The notes: generated from the sequence alone by a model not told the origin. Shown: positions 1 through 11,212, numbered from the stretch's first letter. The stretch is 39,961 bases of DNA from Butyriboletus loyo (GCA_038093515.1 JBBPSI010000223.1:1-39961), one strand, 5' to 3'. Translations and numbers: made by a program.

Positions 1-1
1 T

Positions 2-3000
2 TGTCGAGGCTGTGCCTTAGGCAAGATGCATGAACGTCCCTATGCGCCTTCATCCAAACGCGCATCTCGGGTCCTTGGGCTAGTGCATTCCGACTTGGTT
101 GAATTCCCCACACACTCTCGGACTCAGAAGCGCTATATTTTGACTTTTATTGATGACTATTCTGCTTTTGCAGTTGTGCGGTTTTTGCGCCTTAAATCTG
201 AGGCGGCTGATGCTTTTAAGGAAGTGGTCGTCTGGGCTGAACGTCAGACCCAGTCTTCGCTTCTTGCTGTCCGTTCGGATCGTGGGGGGGAATACATGTC
301 TAAAGACATTCAGACGTTCCTCTCGTCCAGGGGCATTGAGCATCAGCTCTCTGTACCTCACACCCCTCAACAAAATGGACGTGCAGAGCGATTTAACAGG
401 ACCATCCTGGAAAAAGAAGAAGCCATGCGCCATACTGCCTGTCTACCAAAGGTCTTCTGGCAGGACGCAACCGAAACCTCACTTCATATCTACAATCGCC
501 AACCGATGCGTCGTCATAATTGGAAAACCCCCATCGAGATGTTCTCTGGGGAGAAACCGGATATATCATATTTCCGGGTATTTGGATGTCGTGCATATGT
601 TTTTATAAAGAAGGAACTCAGGGAAAACAAGTTGTCTCCGAAATCGGAACAAGCCACCTTCATCGGATATGAATCTGGCACCAAAGGCTATCGCTTTTGG
701 TCTCCAACCCGAAGACGAGTTCTAGTAGAGTCCGTCGCGACTTTTGACGAAGAAAACTTCCCACATTGTTCCAAAGAACAGAACAACAGACAAGCCACAA
801 TTCCGCCTCCTATTCTTCCAACAGATGCTGATGAACATGGAGATGATGAAGATAGTACATCTGACGCCCCACCTTCAAATCAACAAAGTGCTGACGAGCC
901 ACCTCCATTAGGAGTACGATTTGATGGAACCGGTATAATACGCGAAGGCCTACCACCAATTTCCCCCATCATTAATCCTGACGAAATGCAACAACCGTCT
1001 CCTCAACCATCAGTCACACCTTCACCATGGGTTATTCCTGAACATCCACCATCACCTTTAATCCTCGACCCTCCATCTCCTGATTCCGTTCATGAAGAAC
1101 AACCACCGTTATTCTCACCTCCACGTCCTGGAGTTAAAAGAGAAACACCAGATACTGGACATAGATCATCTATAATGGATCGACACCAACATAAACGTCA
1201 AATGATACCTCCGTTAGAAACATTTGAAGATCCTGGTCGAATTCGTCCTTCCACTTTCTTACCACCAACAAGAGTATATCCTGAACGAATCACTGAATTT
1301 CGCAATCGTCCTCATCAACATCATCCGACTCGAGATATTCGTGCTCGAGGTCACCAACGTGACTTATATGATGAGTTCGATCAGGACTTACGGTCTCAAG
1401 GTGCTCCAATCCCAACGATCAATGATCCAGATTTCTTGCAAACTGGTCAGGACTTTAATCCTCGTCCTACTCGCATCCGTGTTCCACGGATTGTCCCAGA
1501 TAATGCTTATGGGAATCGACCTCCGATCGAGATAGAACGAGAGATACATCGAGGACTGGATCCTATTCAGGAGGAGTTAATTCCTACTCCACAACCGGTT
1601 AATCAACCGAGACCCACAAATGAAGAAGATGACTTAGGACAGATGTACAGCGCTAAGTGGATAAAATCTCTTCTAGCAGCTGCTACTGTCGATGGTATCC
1701 CACAGTCTCACAAGGCAGTAATGAGATTACCTCCTGCCGAGAGATCCTTATGGCTAACTGCCATGGGAGAGGAATACAAGTCGTTTCAAGAACGACGAGT
1801 ATGGGATCTGGTAGATCTTCCCAAGGGACGTCAAGTCATTAAAGGGAAATGGATAAATGTCCGAAAAAGCGATGGACGATACAAGTCTCGCTGGGTAGCA
1901 AAAGGCTTTACCCAAATCTTCGGAATTGATTATGAGGAAACCTTCTCACCAGTTGCCAGGTTTGAAACCGTTAGGATTCTCTTAGCTCTAGCTGCCTTAG
2001 AAGATTGGGAAATCGAGGCTCTAGACGTCAAGACCACATTTCTCTTCGGAGATCTTGATGAAGAAATCTATATGGAACAACCTGAGGGTTTCGCTCAAAA
2101 AGGCTCAGAAAGTAAAGTCTGTCGCCTACGAAAAGCTATCTATGGCCTCAAGCAAGCGGCCCTTCAATGGAACAAAGCCTTGCATTTATCACTTATCAAA
2201 CAAGGTTTCAAGCATACCTTGTCTGACCCAGGAACTTATATAAAATTCATCGGGAAAGTCATCATTATTTTAGTTATATATGTTGATGATGCTCTTTTTA
2301 TGGGTAGTGATAAAGCACAAGTCCTCGCTCACAAGAAGCACTTTATGAAGACTTGGGAGAGTCGAGACCTTGGAGAAGCAAAAGAGTATTTAGGCATGCA
2401 GATTACCAGGGATCGAAGAAATCGTACCCTGAGGCTGGATCAGTGCGATTACGCACAGAAGGTCATAAAATGATTCAAGCTTGAAAATGCAAAACCCGCA
2501 CGCACACCTCTTCCTTCTGGTTATAATCCTTCACCATCAACCACCGAAGCATCGCCATCTTTGCGTTCTCAATATCAATCTGTCATCGGATCCCTCCTAT
2601 TCATCATGCTCGGATCTAGACCCGATATCACTCATGCTGTCATCAAGATGTCGCAATTCTCTTCCAATCCATCAGAAGAACATTTGCAAAGAGCGCTCTA
2701 TATAGTCCACTATCTGGTTGGAACTCCAGACCTTTGCATAATGTATTCCGGACACAGCCAGTCTGGTCCGAGAGCCAATTCTGGCTTTATTGCATACAGC
2801 GACACTGACTGGGCAGGCGATATTGAGACCTGTCGTTCAACGACTGGTTATTGTATATTTCTAGCATCTGGCATAGTATCATGGTTATCCAGACGACAAC
2901 GCAAGATTGCTCACTCTTCAACCGAAGCAGAATATATGGGCATGACTGAGACCGCTAAACAGCTCTCTTGGGTGCGCTCCTTGTTCTTTGAGATGGGATA

Positions 3001-3265
3001 CAGACTTGGTCCTTTACCCCTTCTAGTTGATAATCAGGGAGCTATATTTCTGGCTTCTAATCCTGCCGTTGAAGGACGCAGCAAACACATTGCAATTCCG
3101 TTTCATTACATTCGGGAATGCGTCGAGGATAAGGAGATCACTCTCTTCTATACTCCTACTCAACAACAAGCAGCAGATATCTTTACAAAGAATCTGACAT
3201 GGCAGAGGTTTGAAGAAGTTCGGTCCATGCTCTCTCTTTCTCCTTTTGTCTCCATAAAGAAGTAA
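2..3265 (+). pseudogene. Ty1/copia pol (integrase, RT, RNase H), 5'-truncated by window edge, one nonsense codon
   Basis: The frame is open from base 2 and starts within the integrase zinc region (CRGCALGK). The integrase core follows, with catalytic D (VHSDL), D (SDRGGEY) and E (GRAERFNRT). A long proline-rich linker spans about 800-1650. The reverse transcriptase carries YVDD near 2279-2290. RNase H (SDTDWAGD, SSTEAEYMG, VDNQGAI) runs to the TAA at 3263-3265. The order IN-RT-RH is diagnostic of Ty1/copia. The only break is a TGA at 2471-2473, followed in the same frame by FKLENAKPARTPL. Copia-type Pol usually has Arg before this Phe, so CGA to TGA is the likely lesion. The Gag and protease half lies outside the window. 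Confidence 0.93.
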
Positions 3266-3269
3266 TGCT

Positions 3270-3283
3270 AAAGCGAGGAGGAG
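3270..3283 (+). promoter_or_regulatory. Polypurine tract of the left copia element
   Basis: The run AAAGCGAGGAGGAG is purine apart from one C and abuts the LTR start TGTTGAAACGG. This is where the plus-strand primer of an LTR element is expected. Function is inferred from position. Confidence 0.75.
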
Positions 3284-3730
3284 TGTTGAAACGGTAGTGT
3301 TCTATTTCTGTATTTCACTTACAGCCACTACGTTTCTAGACTGGTCTATATGACATCATTGTCTAGACCTAGTCACGCTTATCACATTACAAATAGCTCT
3401 TATTATGCTATTGGACGATATGCTTAGTCTTATCTCTTATCTCTAGCATATCATCATGTATTTCATACTATACCTTATAAAGGTACTATACAGAACATAA
3501 GTACAAACACTCATGTACTGTATATAAGACAGCCCTTATGGCTTGTCACTTTTCTCTAGATCTTTCAGTTCTTTCATCACTACTGCGATATCTCTAAGTT
3601 GAGCCTTGCTCCTTATACTCTGTTTGCGATACTCTCACTCTCGTATTATCAGTGAGTCTTTCCACTGATAGGTTTAACCCTTGCATCCTTCGTTGCCCTC
3701 GGTGCGCCTGCTCGGACTTTACCAATTCCG
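3284..3730 (+). repeat. Copia 3' LTR
   Basis: It begins TGTTGAAACGG directly after the pol stop and polypurine tract, and matches 38325-38770 with about five differences by eye. A TATA box, TATATAAG, lies at 3521-3528. The last shared bases are CCAATTCCG; the two other complete copies continue with three more A's, which are absent here. The LTR joins the protease region of the minus-strand C element, so the copia element inserted there. The other target-site copy is off the left edge. Confidence 0.9.
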
Positions 3731-4304
3731 TCGTATCACAATAGTTTTTGTCAATGAAGGTATTGACCGCTCCCGTATCCAGCAAAGCTTTAAGCGAACG
3801 AGTTCGCCAAGTAGCGTTTGACTGGTAGGTGATTTTCACCACCGGGGAGTAATCTCCACCAAACATTAAAGAAGATTTAGGGGATTTATAATTAGAAGAA
3901 GAGGGAGATGAAATCGGGGATCTGGTTTTCATTTGTCTCAAAAGAGAATTAAGCACGCTTTTGTGCGCTGCGCTCCCATCAGGAGACGCTCTTTTGAGTT
4001 TTTCTATAGATATTTCATTCGATTTGATACATGAATCAAGAAATTCATCCTCCTTGCAATCAACTAAATCAGGAACATTCACGCTTACATCCGAAGACGA
4101 ATTCGCGAACACCGATCCAATCGAAAGTTTAGATTCTGATGGTACGTAAGAATGTTCATCTGTGTCTACGGAATAGTCCACAAATGTTGATAAGGCGGAG
4201 AAAGAATTTGAAAATGAAGAAATATTGTCCAGTCCTCCAGGTACCCCTACACTAGAAGACTTTTTTATTTTAAAGACCACGAGGTCTTTTCCTTTGCTTC
4301 GCAA
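3731..4304 (-). pseudogene. Family C Ty3/gypsy pol, N-terminal part with protease, cut by copia insertion
   Basis: This frame overlaps the end of C gag by 40 bases in the -1 frame and has no obvious start of its own, so it is probably reached by frameshifting. About 150 residues of Ser-rich linker lead to an aspartic protease core with ALLDTGA (catalytic D-T-G) and NTFIDKNYCD. The native frame stops at the copia LTR junction at 3730/3731; the apparent extension to 3594 is LTR sequence. Reverse transcriptase and integrase of C are not in the window. The family assignment rests on the gag plus a separate gag/pol frame and is Ty3/gypsy-like. Confidence 0.8.
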
Positions 4305-5473
4305 GCGAAGACATCTGCCCAGTATGCTTGGGCGTCATCCCCCATGTATGCGGCACGTTGGGAGATTTCTTGTGGCGGTGCTCCAACCGCTGGTGGTGCC
4401 GGTAATGGCCTTGACTGATATGAGGTATTAGGAGGGGTTACCTCCGCAGAATTAATTTGAACCCATCCTTGGACGTAGGTTCCATCGGCCTGCTGGATCC
4501 ACTGCTGCCTTACTTTCGGGCGAGGAGTGGTACCGGCTTTGTCCCGACGGTTTGGGTTTTGGGGGCAATTGGGGCAGATGTGTCCAGCCTGCCCACAGCC
4601 GAAACACGTTCTGGTCTCAGGGCCAGATTGCTGTGCGGAAAGATCCATCGGGGCTCCGCGGCCCGGTTGAGTTCCTGTAGCTGTAAAGCCAGGAGGGGGT
4701 CCTTTAGGAGGCGGGTAACCTCGTTGGGGCTGCTGCGAATACGGCCTCCATTGCCGCGCTTGCCCCGTTCCCCTCTCGGCGTACATTTGCTCAAAGGACC
4801 TTCCTGTCCTCCTGAACTCTTCTACTAAACTATTGAAATCTTCCAGAACGTCCTCGGAGCATGAGAGAAATACTTGTTTGTAGATCTCGTACTTGACAGC
4901 CCTTTTTAGGAGTTCGATGGTGTGCTTAGGTTCGCACTCCGACTGCCTATAGAGAACTTTGAAATGTTCTAAGAAAACGTCAATTTGTTGTTGGCCTTGC
5001 GTTAGAGCGGCCAATTTTCTGAGTGCTTGATGACTGAGCACATCGATTTGGAAATGTCCCCTGATGATATTTTGGAGGTATTCCCATTCCGGCCATGCCA
5101 AGTCCTTTTTTCTCCCTTTGGATCTGTCGAGAGGATCTATATATTTTTCCTCTTCCGAGACATAATCTTCCAAAACGAGTTGAGAGAAGTCTTGGCCTTT
5201 GCCCTTAATTCGGCTAAGAACCGCGACCGTCCGGAGCTTGTCGGATTTCCAGGTGTTGACTGACACCCAGACTTTGAGGGAAGTCCACCAGTGGTGGAAC
5301 TTTTCTCTGTCGCTGTCCCATTCTCCTGGGTCAGCAACTTTTTTAGAAACTCCTCCTTGGGTATCTTTTTCCAACCACTGCGCGAAGAGGGCGCGCAATG
5401 TTTGGTCGTCATAGACGGCGGTGGGTACATAATCGGAGGGAGCGGGGGCGTAAGACGGACCGGGATCAGACAT
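4265..5473 (-). CDS. Family C Gag (capsid-nucleocapsid), intact
   Basis: The frame encodes 402 residues. Residues about 50-235 look like a Ty3/gypsy capsid of the retrotransposon Gag type, rich in Trp and helices (for example EKFHHWWTSLKVWV and ALTQGQQQIDVFLEHFK). A Pro/Gln-rich linker follows. A canonical zinc knuckle, CFGCGQAGHICPNC (CX2CX4HX4C), lies near residue 290. The product should assemble particles that package the element RNA. No stop or frameshift is seen, so C Gag looks young although its pol has been cut by copia. The ATG at 5473 is the first in frame and gives the full capsid. Confidence 0.88.
   Translation of the reverse strand: MSDPGPSYAPAPSDYVPTAVYDDQTLRALFAQWLEKDTQGGVSKKVADPGEWDSDREKFHHWWTSLKVWVSVNTWKSDKLRTVAVLSRIKGKGQDFSQLVLEDYVSEEEKYIDPLDRSKGRKKDLAWPEWEYLQNIIRGHFQIDVLSHQALRKLAALTQGQQQIDVFLEHFKVLYRQSECEPKHTIELLKRAVKYEIYKQVFLSCSEDVLEDFNSLVEEFRRTGRSFEQMYAERGTGQARQWRPYSQQPQRGYPPPKGPPPGFTATGTQPGRGAPMDLSAQQSGPETRTCFGCGQAGHICPNCPQNPNRRDKAGTTPRPKVRQQWIQQADGTYVQGWVQINSAEVTPPNTSYQSRPLPAPPAVGAPPQEISQRAAYMGDDAQAYWADVFACEAKEKTSWSLK
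4268..4274 (-). promoter_or_regulatory. Probable -1 frameshift heptamer TTTAAAA at the C gag/pol junction
   Basis: On the minus strand the last codons of gag read TCT TTA AAA TAA. The bases T TTA AAA fit the X XXY YYZ rule for -1 slippage exactly, immediately before the stop. Slipping moves the ribosome into TTT AAA, which is the frame of the protease ORF. The downstream stimulatory structure was not examined. Confidence 0.7.
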
Positions 5474-5647
5474 CCTCTTCTGGTCGTCGTCTGGGAAGTC
5501 CGTGGAGTACTCGGAACCCAGTTTGGTAATTGGAAATTAAAGAAGTCGGGGGTGGAGGAAAGGGGGTGATTTTTGAATCTTCTTCGGCAACCTTTTCTTC
5601 AGCTGAACCGGCTTCTTCGGCAAAAAACAAAAAGAAAAGCTACGAGG
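5474..5647 (-). other. Untranslated leader between C 5' LTR and gag
   Basis: This holds the 174 bases from the LTR end to the gag ATG. The primer-binding site should lie near 5630-5647. I found no tRNA 3'-end match starting TGG there, and no self-priming match to the C LTR. Confidence 0.5.
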
Positions 5648-6762
5648 TGTAAAGACCCTTACTGTCTCCTATCTTCCAAGGTGACTCTGGGGGACTCTGC
5701 AACAAGTAGAACGTAAAAAATATTTCTTCGAACGGAGGTAGTATCTCCGACAAAGCTTGGTCCGGTAATGGATGGTTATGGGTAAAAACCTAGTTACGAC
5801 TAGTTGACAAATTTTGAAATATTTTTCTGGTTTCTACCTCCCGTGTTACCACAGGGACTACAATTGAGAATAGCTCAGCCAACGGGATTTGGGGGTCCCG
5901 AAGTCGCTCTTTGCAAACTAGGCATGACCCTAGCGCAGAATATCAACTCCAAGGGAGCGACTGAGAATGAAGTTTGACAGGTATGTTATGCGAGACAAAA
6001 ACTACCCTTCCAAGGGGTTCCCCTAAAAGCGGTGGGGGCAATCCGAAATGAAAACTGCGGAACGTGCAGTAACGGCTCTAAACCCTGAGCACCGGGTTAT
6101 CCCGTAAGAGGGAAGATCTGCTCCGTCAAGTGGAGGCCTACTGGTATGTGCAGGTGGGGAAACGAAACAACAATGACAAGAGCCCAATCGACTTCTCGTA
6201 CTCTACCCCTACCCTGGGGACCAGGTGTGTATCTGTAGTTTTAACCAAGTGTTGCGCAAGCAACGCACAGTCGAATGCTAGTGCGAATACCGTTGCCACA
6301 AGCGGTCCTATACAACAGTTTCAGGTCTACACAAAGACCTGGCAGGTATGAGACTGGAGCTTCAACTTAATCCTCAACTGTTGCCAGCGAATAGACAAGT
6401 GGTTAAAACTAGGGAATCCTAGTCTAACCACGAGCCCTTTTATATTGTACAAAGATGCGCACAGACCATGCTGTGCGTGTGAGGAATTACTATACATGGC
6501 TAGACTAAAGAAGAGAAGCGCAACGGTGATTAACCACACGAGGCGCGGGGATCATAAAGAAGAGAAGTAAACGGAGATTAAATACATGTGTCGTGACGTC
6601 ATAGAGTCTAGGCCTGGTCTAGGCCATGACATCATATGCTTAGTCAGCAAGAGATCACATGTAAGTTCCCACGATCACGTGTGCTATGTCACGTGACCTT
6701 TGAAGTTGAAAACGACTAAGTCCAAAGTGAAAGTGTATGAATAAAATGTTATGATTATAACA
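5648..6762 (-). repeat. Family C 5' LTR, about 1115 bp
   Basis: The stretch between the C leader and the interrupted older A element is bounded by TGTAAAGACC at 5648 and TTATAACA at 6762, so both ends fit TG...CA. The right border is secure because the A pol reading (WNPPT) resumes at about 6763. The left border is less sure, since no second C LTR is available for comparison. The minus strand holds a TATA box (TATAAAA, 6444-6438) preceded by an inverted repeat. A TGACGTCA site at about 6594 and a CACGTG near 6690 are also visible. Confidence 0.65.
6438..6476 (-). promoter_or_regulatory. C LTR core promoter: TATA box plus inverted repeat
   Basis: On the plus strand the inverted repeat GCACAGACCATGCTGTGC occupies 6459-6476. 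On the minus strand it is followed after 14 nt by TATAAAA (6444-6438). The same arms precede the TATA box of the B LTR, and a related motif precedes that of the A LTR. Confidence 0.6.
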
Positions 6763-8175
6763 AGGTAGGGGGGTTCCACTTGCGAATTGCCTTCAACTTG
6801 GTGGGGTCCATCTTGACCTGTCCTTCCCAGACCATCATCCCGAGGTACTCTACTTCCTCGGCATTGAACGAACACTTTTCCAGTTTGAGGAATAGTTTGT
6901 GTTCCCACAACCTCTCCAAGACCCGGATGGTTCGTGCCTCGTGCTCCTGAGTGGTGGCAGAGTGAATCAGGAGGTCATCCATGTAGATGATCAGCCATCC
7001 CTCAGCCATGAGATCGCCGAAGATGTGGTCCATCAATGCCTGGAATGTGGCAGGGGAATTGCAAAGGCCAAAGAACATCACTGTTGGTTCGAACAACCCT
7101 TGGGGGGTGATGAAGGCTGCTTTCCAGCGGTCGTTCAGCTTGATGAGGACATTATTGTATCCCCAGCAAATATCCATTTTGGTGAAAATCTTCGACCCTT
7201 TGAGGTGGTCAACAAGGTCAGAGATGAGAGGAAGAGGGTAGGCATTCTTGACTGTGTGGGAGTTCAGGTACTGGTAGTCCTGACAAGGGCGTAGCGAGCC
7301 ATCCTTCTTGGATATGAAGAAGAAGGGGGTGGCTTGAGGAGATTTGGAAGGGGTGATCTTCCCTGACTTGAGGTGTTCTTCAACAAACGCCTTGCATGCC
7401 TCCGATTCTTTTGAATTCAGAGGGTAGACCTTAGCAACTTTTGGAACGAAATCTTTGTCGAGGTCTATGGCGTGGTCAAACAACCTGGATGGGGGTAACT
7501 CCTCAGTGTTTTTCTTGTCGAAGACATCCACAAAGGGCTTGAACAGGGTTGGGAGAACTGCCGGTAGCAAGAGGCGTGTTTGGTAGTGGCTTCCCTTGCT
7601 GAAGCATCTACTCGCTTCTTCCAGAGCTTGGTGATCTTGGAGTCTGGGTCCAAGTCCAGGTACCATACCAGGTACCGCTGAGTGATTGCCCAAGGTGAGT
7701 CGTGTTGGGGCTTCTTTACTTGATCCGGGAGATCAATATGGCCAGTGGCCCAATCTATTACTGGGTTGGCTTCTCTTAACCATGGTAGTCCCAGGATCAT
7801 GTTTTCTTTTCCAATGTTGAGGACTAGGAAGCTCTGTTCCTCCTCAGTTTCTCCAATCCTGATGGAGATGGTGACTTTGTGTTGAATGACACCTCCTTGG
7901 TTATTTGACCCGTCCACGTTCTGTGCACAGAGTGGCTTGGGTAGCCGTTCCATCAGCAACCTTTTTCGCTTCACTAGATCTTGGTCTATGAAGCATCCAC
8001 TTGTGCTGCTGTCCACCAGGGCGAATGTGTCAATGATTTGACCCCCTTCATGCGCAAAGATTGATACAGGAACTCGAATTGATTGCGCATGGGGATTTGA
8101 TAAAACTACAGGGGCGATTACATGGAGAGGTGAAGATGTCGAAACTTCCCTCTCTTCTAAAAATCCTTAGGCCAG
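6763..8175 (-). pseudogene. Old family A pol, decayed and truncated by element C
   Basis: This aligns with the protease and reverse transcriptase of the intact A pol at 19308-22868. The protease reads ALVDSS, so the catalytic D-S-G has become D-S-S. The RT retains YMDDLLIH. About 40 bp are missing near 7590, which shifts the frame between protease and RT. The start region is also ruined: the ATG reads CTG and the third codon is TAA. The copy stops at WNPPT at 6763, where the C LTR begins, so most of RNase H, integrase, chromodomain and ORF3 are absent. Many Arg residues are replaced by Trp, Cys, Gln or His, a CpG-transition signature. Confidence 0.9.
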
Positions 8176-9464
8176 GCTTTGGCCACTTTGCTTGTTGTGA
8201 TGGGCAGTTTTTCTTCTTCATCATTGAAGCAAGCTTTGAGGACGTTCAGGACATCATCCTGCTGGGTGCCTTGACCTTTCAACTTGGACAAGTAGTTGAC
8301 GAGTGGGGAGGGCTTTGGTTTGGGGGGTGAGATGACAGTGGCACGTGCACATTGGGGGTTATGAGGAGGGCGAGGGGGCGGTCTGTGGGAACTCTGTCCG
8401 TTGCATGGGGGGCGAGGATGGTTGGTTGAGCGGCAGCCGACTTGGTGGCAAATGAAGCATTTGTTCTGCTTCATGTACTCTGCGTGTTGTACAGGAGTAA
8501 GTCAGACAGTGTCAATGTCCATGGCATTGGGGTCCCTTCGGCTGGACGAGGGCTTGGAGGAGGAGGAGAAGGTGGGAATGTAGCGCTTCCCTGCGTGGAG
8601 GTCGTCAATCCATTTATGCTGGGCATGGAAGGTGGAAGTTTTGTCAGCCCAACTGGCAAGAGTGGTGGGGACTTTCTCACACGAGAGGACAGCTTCGGCA
8701 AGGCGGGGGTCAAGTCCACGGATGAACCACTCAATGAGGGCTTTTTCATCAATGATTCCAGACTTGGCTGCGAGGAGCTGGAACTCCATGACATAGGTGT
8801 CGTACCCATCTTTTCAGTTGGCTTTGTTCTGGGTGAGGTTCCCCAGATCAATACAGGCGCTCTCTCCTACGTCGAAGGGGTGGAAAACTCTTTGAAAGTC
8901 CCCACAGACTGTCTTGAATTCTTTTTAATGTTTGGTGGGGTTTCCATCTAGGCTGAGGGCCATCCAACCTTCAGAGAATGTCTTTCCTTTCCCTTCACTC
9001 ATCTTGGTGAGGAGGGCTCCAATCTTTGACTTGTCGTCAGGGAATGCTGTCTGGTTCATGTCGAAGTAGGTGCACATGGTGAGGAGCCATCAGGAGGCAT
9101 CCTCATTCAAACCGGAGAAGTCCTTTGGGACGATGTTTTTTCTTTCAGACATATTGTTGTTGTTGTTGTCTGGGAAGTATTCAGGAGGATAGTATGGTGG
9201 GAACGGGGAGCGAGAGACGTGGGGGGTTCTGTCAAGATAGTCGCTGTTGTAGTTGTCATCATCAGGTGCTTGTTCAGATCCTTGCCCTAGACCCAGGTCC
9301 TTGGGTTGGTAGGAGGGTTCAGGGTCAGACTGGGGCAGAGGGTCTGGCTGGGTGGGAGAGTGGGGCGGCGATGGGTTGTCGACAATGATGGGTTCCAGTT
9401 CAGGAGATGGAACACAGAAAGAGTGACTGATACATCTTGAGTGTGGGATGGAAATGGTGGGCAA
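8157..9464 (-). pseudogene. Old family A gag, frame-broken
   Basis: Fragments in several frames align with A Gag. They are the N-terminal Pro-rich part (9464-9090, with IVPKDFSGLNEDAS), a capsid piece (8789-8502, with GIIDEKALIEWFIRGLDPRLAEAVLS) and the zinc-knuckle region (8474-8157, CFICHQVGCRSTNHP, ending in KDF). At least two frameshifts separate them. The gag stop and the ruined pol start overlap as in intact A copies. A run of Asn codons (NNNNN) before the conserved MS start is specific to this copy. Confidence 0.85.
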
Positions 9465-9521
9465 GAGGGGAGGGCGGCTTTACTGCTGAGAAGCAGAAGT
9501 GAGGTGAAGATCTAGTTCTTT

Positions 9522-9948
9522 TGTTATGCTGGGCACTAACAATGAGAACTCTGAGGCGGCACTCTGGAGTAGCCACAGGACTCTTGAGACAATTCTCGGA
9601 TGGGTCTCAGACTATGTCTTAGTGCTCACACTAAGAGTCTGGAAGAGAACTAATTGCTAGCAGGTGACTGTGTAGAACTAGATGGGGTGCTACTGTACAG
9701 AGGTAGGATTTATATACTACAAGGGTCTGCGCACAGACCATGGCCCAATTGGGTTGTGTGAGTCATAAAGACGAAAGAGGATGGAATACTCTAGAGACTT
9801 CTGGAGTATGGGGGAAATGGCATCCGTGCGTGGGAAGTGGTGACTAAGCTAGAACGGTTCGTACCGTTCAAAGGAAACTAGCGAAATGCTAGGAGAAACT
9901 AGTAGTCCAAACGGGAATGGAGAGAAAAAGTATACCACTACCGTAACA
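9522..9948 (-). repeat. 5' LTR of the old A element
   Basis: The 427-bp stretch starts TGTTATGCTGGGC and ends CTACCGTAACA, and has the same layout as the other A LTRs, including AGAACTAGAT near the TATA box. The base after it begins ATTTC (9949-9953), the presumed target duplication. Its partner is hidden because the other end of the element was lost to element C. Confidence 0.88.
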
Positions 9949-10294
9949 ATTTCCAACCAATGGTGATATTTCTGTGGTCATCAAGATTCCATGTTGAAGT
10001 TCCATGTACCCAGAAAGTGTTTGCTGGTAGGTCTTTCCTATTTGAATTCATGCTTATTATATCTGATCGACTCCTATAACAACCAACATGCTTATGTACA
10101 TTCTGTCAATGATTTCCTTGATGTTTCTACTTACCTTTCACTTATCCTTAGTGTTTCAAGTCTTGGAAAATGCTCAGACTATAAAAAGGTTGTAACTATG
10201 ACCTAAAATACTATGTTTTGACTCTCCTGCTTCTCTGTGCAATCATCTAGTCACTCTCCATCCTTGTCCCTTGATCTTCAAGCTATAGCCAATG
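9949..10294. other. Unclassified AT-rich interval
   Basis: About 345 bases lie between the old A element and the solo A-type LTR. Base composition differs from the elements around it (AT-rich, few CpG). A 71-codon plus-strand frame at 9991-10206 shows no motif I recognise and is probably chance. Together with 31401-31640 it should form the continuous sequence that existed before the central nest was inserted. Confidence 0.5.
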
Positions 10295-10299
10295 GATTC
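10295..10299. repeat. TSD GATTC, left copy (solo A-type LTR)
   Basis: It matches GATTC at 31396-31400 immediately after the other end of the interrupted LTR. Confidence 0.9.
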
Positions 10300-10394
10300 T
10301 GTTACGCTGGGCGCTAACAACTAGAACTGAGGCAGCACTCTGGAGTAGCTGCAGGACTCTGGAGATGATGCTCGGACTGGTCTCAGACCATGTC
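10300..10394 (-). repeat. Solo A-type LTR, left piece
   Basis: It begins TGTTACGCTGGGCGC like other A LTRs and breaks at ATGTC, where element B begins. With 31064-31395 it totals 427 bp, exactly one LTR length, and no internal region of its own is present. It is therefore a solo LTR split by B. Confidence 0.9.
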
Positions 10395-11212
10395 TGTTAC
10401 GCTGGAGTGCGAAACAACTAGCAGCGAGCACTTGAATAGGGGCTCGAGCCTAATCGGGAAGATGGCCAACTCGCGTAGACAACGCTATCGGGCTTCTGCA
10501 GAGCAAGTGTCGGCGAGATGTCATAAGGTGGCGACCAGACGAGATCGAGCTGAGGCTTATCGGCTCTATCAGCAAATGGTGTATAAGCTAGATTGCTAGG
10601 CACTTGGTAGATGCGTAGAATTAGCTAGAGAGTCTGTACTTCTCTAAGTACTCGTATATATACTAGTGGGTATTGTGCACAGACCAAGCTGTGCGTGGCA
10701 GCGAAGGGCGGAGGGTTATGAGTCTACTCGAGTCATAACGGCGAATGGAGAAGCGGCAAAGTGCCGGTAACGAGGGAGCTAAGCTCCGAGTAAGAAGGCG
10801 ACATCGTCAACGAATGAGAAGAGCTGAAGGCGAAGTGACGATGTCCATGAGGCGAGCCCCACAGGGCGAAGGGTGCGCGAACGGCGGAGCCCTTGGATAC
10901 GGGTCTCGACGCGAAGGTACTGACACGTCGTAATCTAGTCACGTGCTAGTCACGTGATGTAACAAATGTCATTGGTTAAGAAATGAAGGACGCGACAGCT
11001 CAACTGAAGGTCCGGCCCGACAGGGCGACGAGACAGGGGCTATCTCAGTGTAGCGTCACTGAGACTTGCAGGAACGACCGGGGAAGTGGATAACGTCCAC
11101 TAGGCGACTAAGGAGCGGGCGATGGGCGGCATCGCAAGACGGCGGGGGCGGCGGGGACGCGTGAGCGTGGGAAAACGAGTGGCGGGGTACGCTTAGGGGT
11201 AAAACTGTAACA
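10395..11212 (-). repeat. Family B 3' LTR
   Basis: The 818-bp LTR starts TGTTACGCTGGAG and ends AAACTGTAACA on the plus strand. It is followed on the minus-strand upstream side by a polypurine-like tract (ACAGGGGGTAA, 11213-11223). It contains a TATA box and two CACGTG sites as in the other B LTRs. Confidence 0.92.

Noticed and set aside
5630..5660. Self-priming or tRNA primer site for element C
   Set aside because: Neither a TGG-type tRNA match nor a complement to the C LTR near its TATA box was found.
9991..10206. 71-codon frame as a host gene
   Set aside because: No motif, no supporting neighbour and no codon bias like the surrounding coding DNA.
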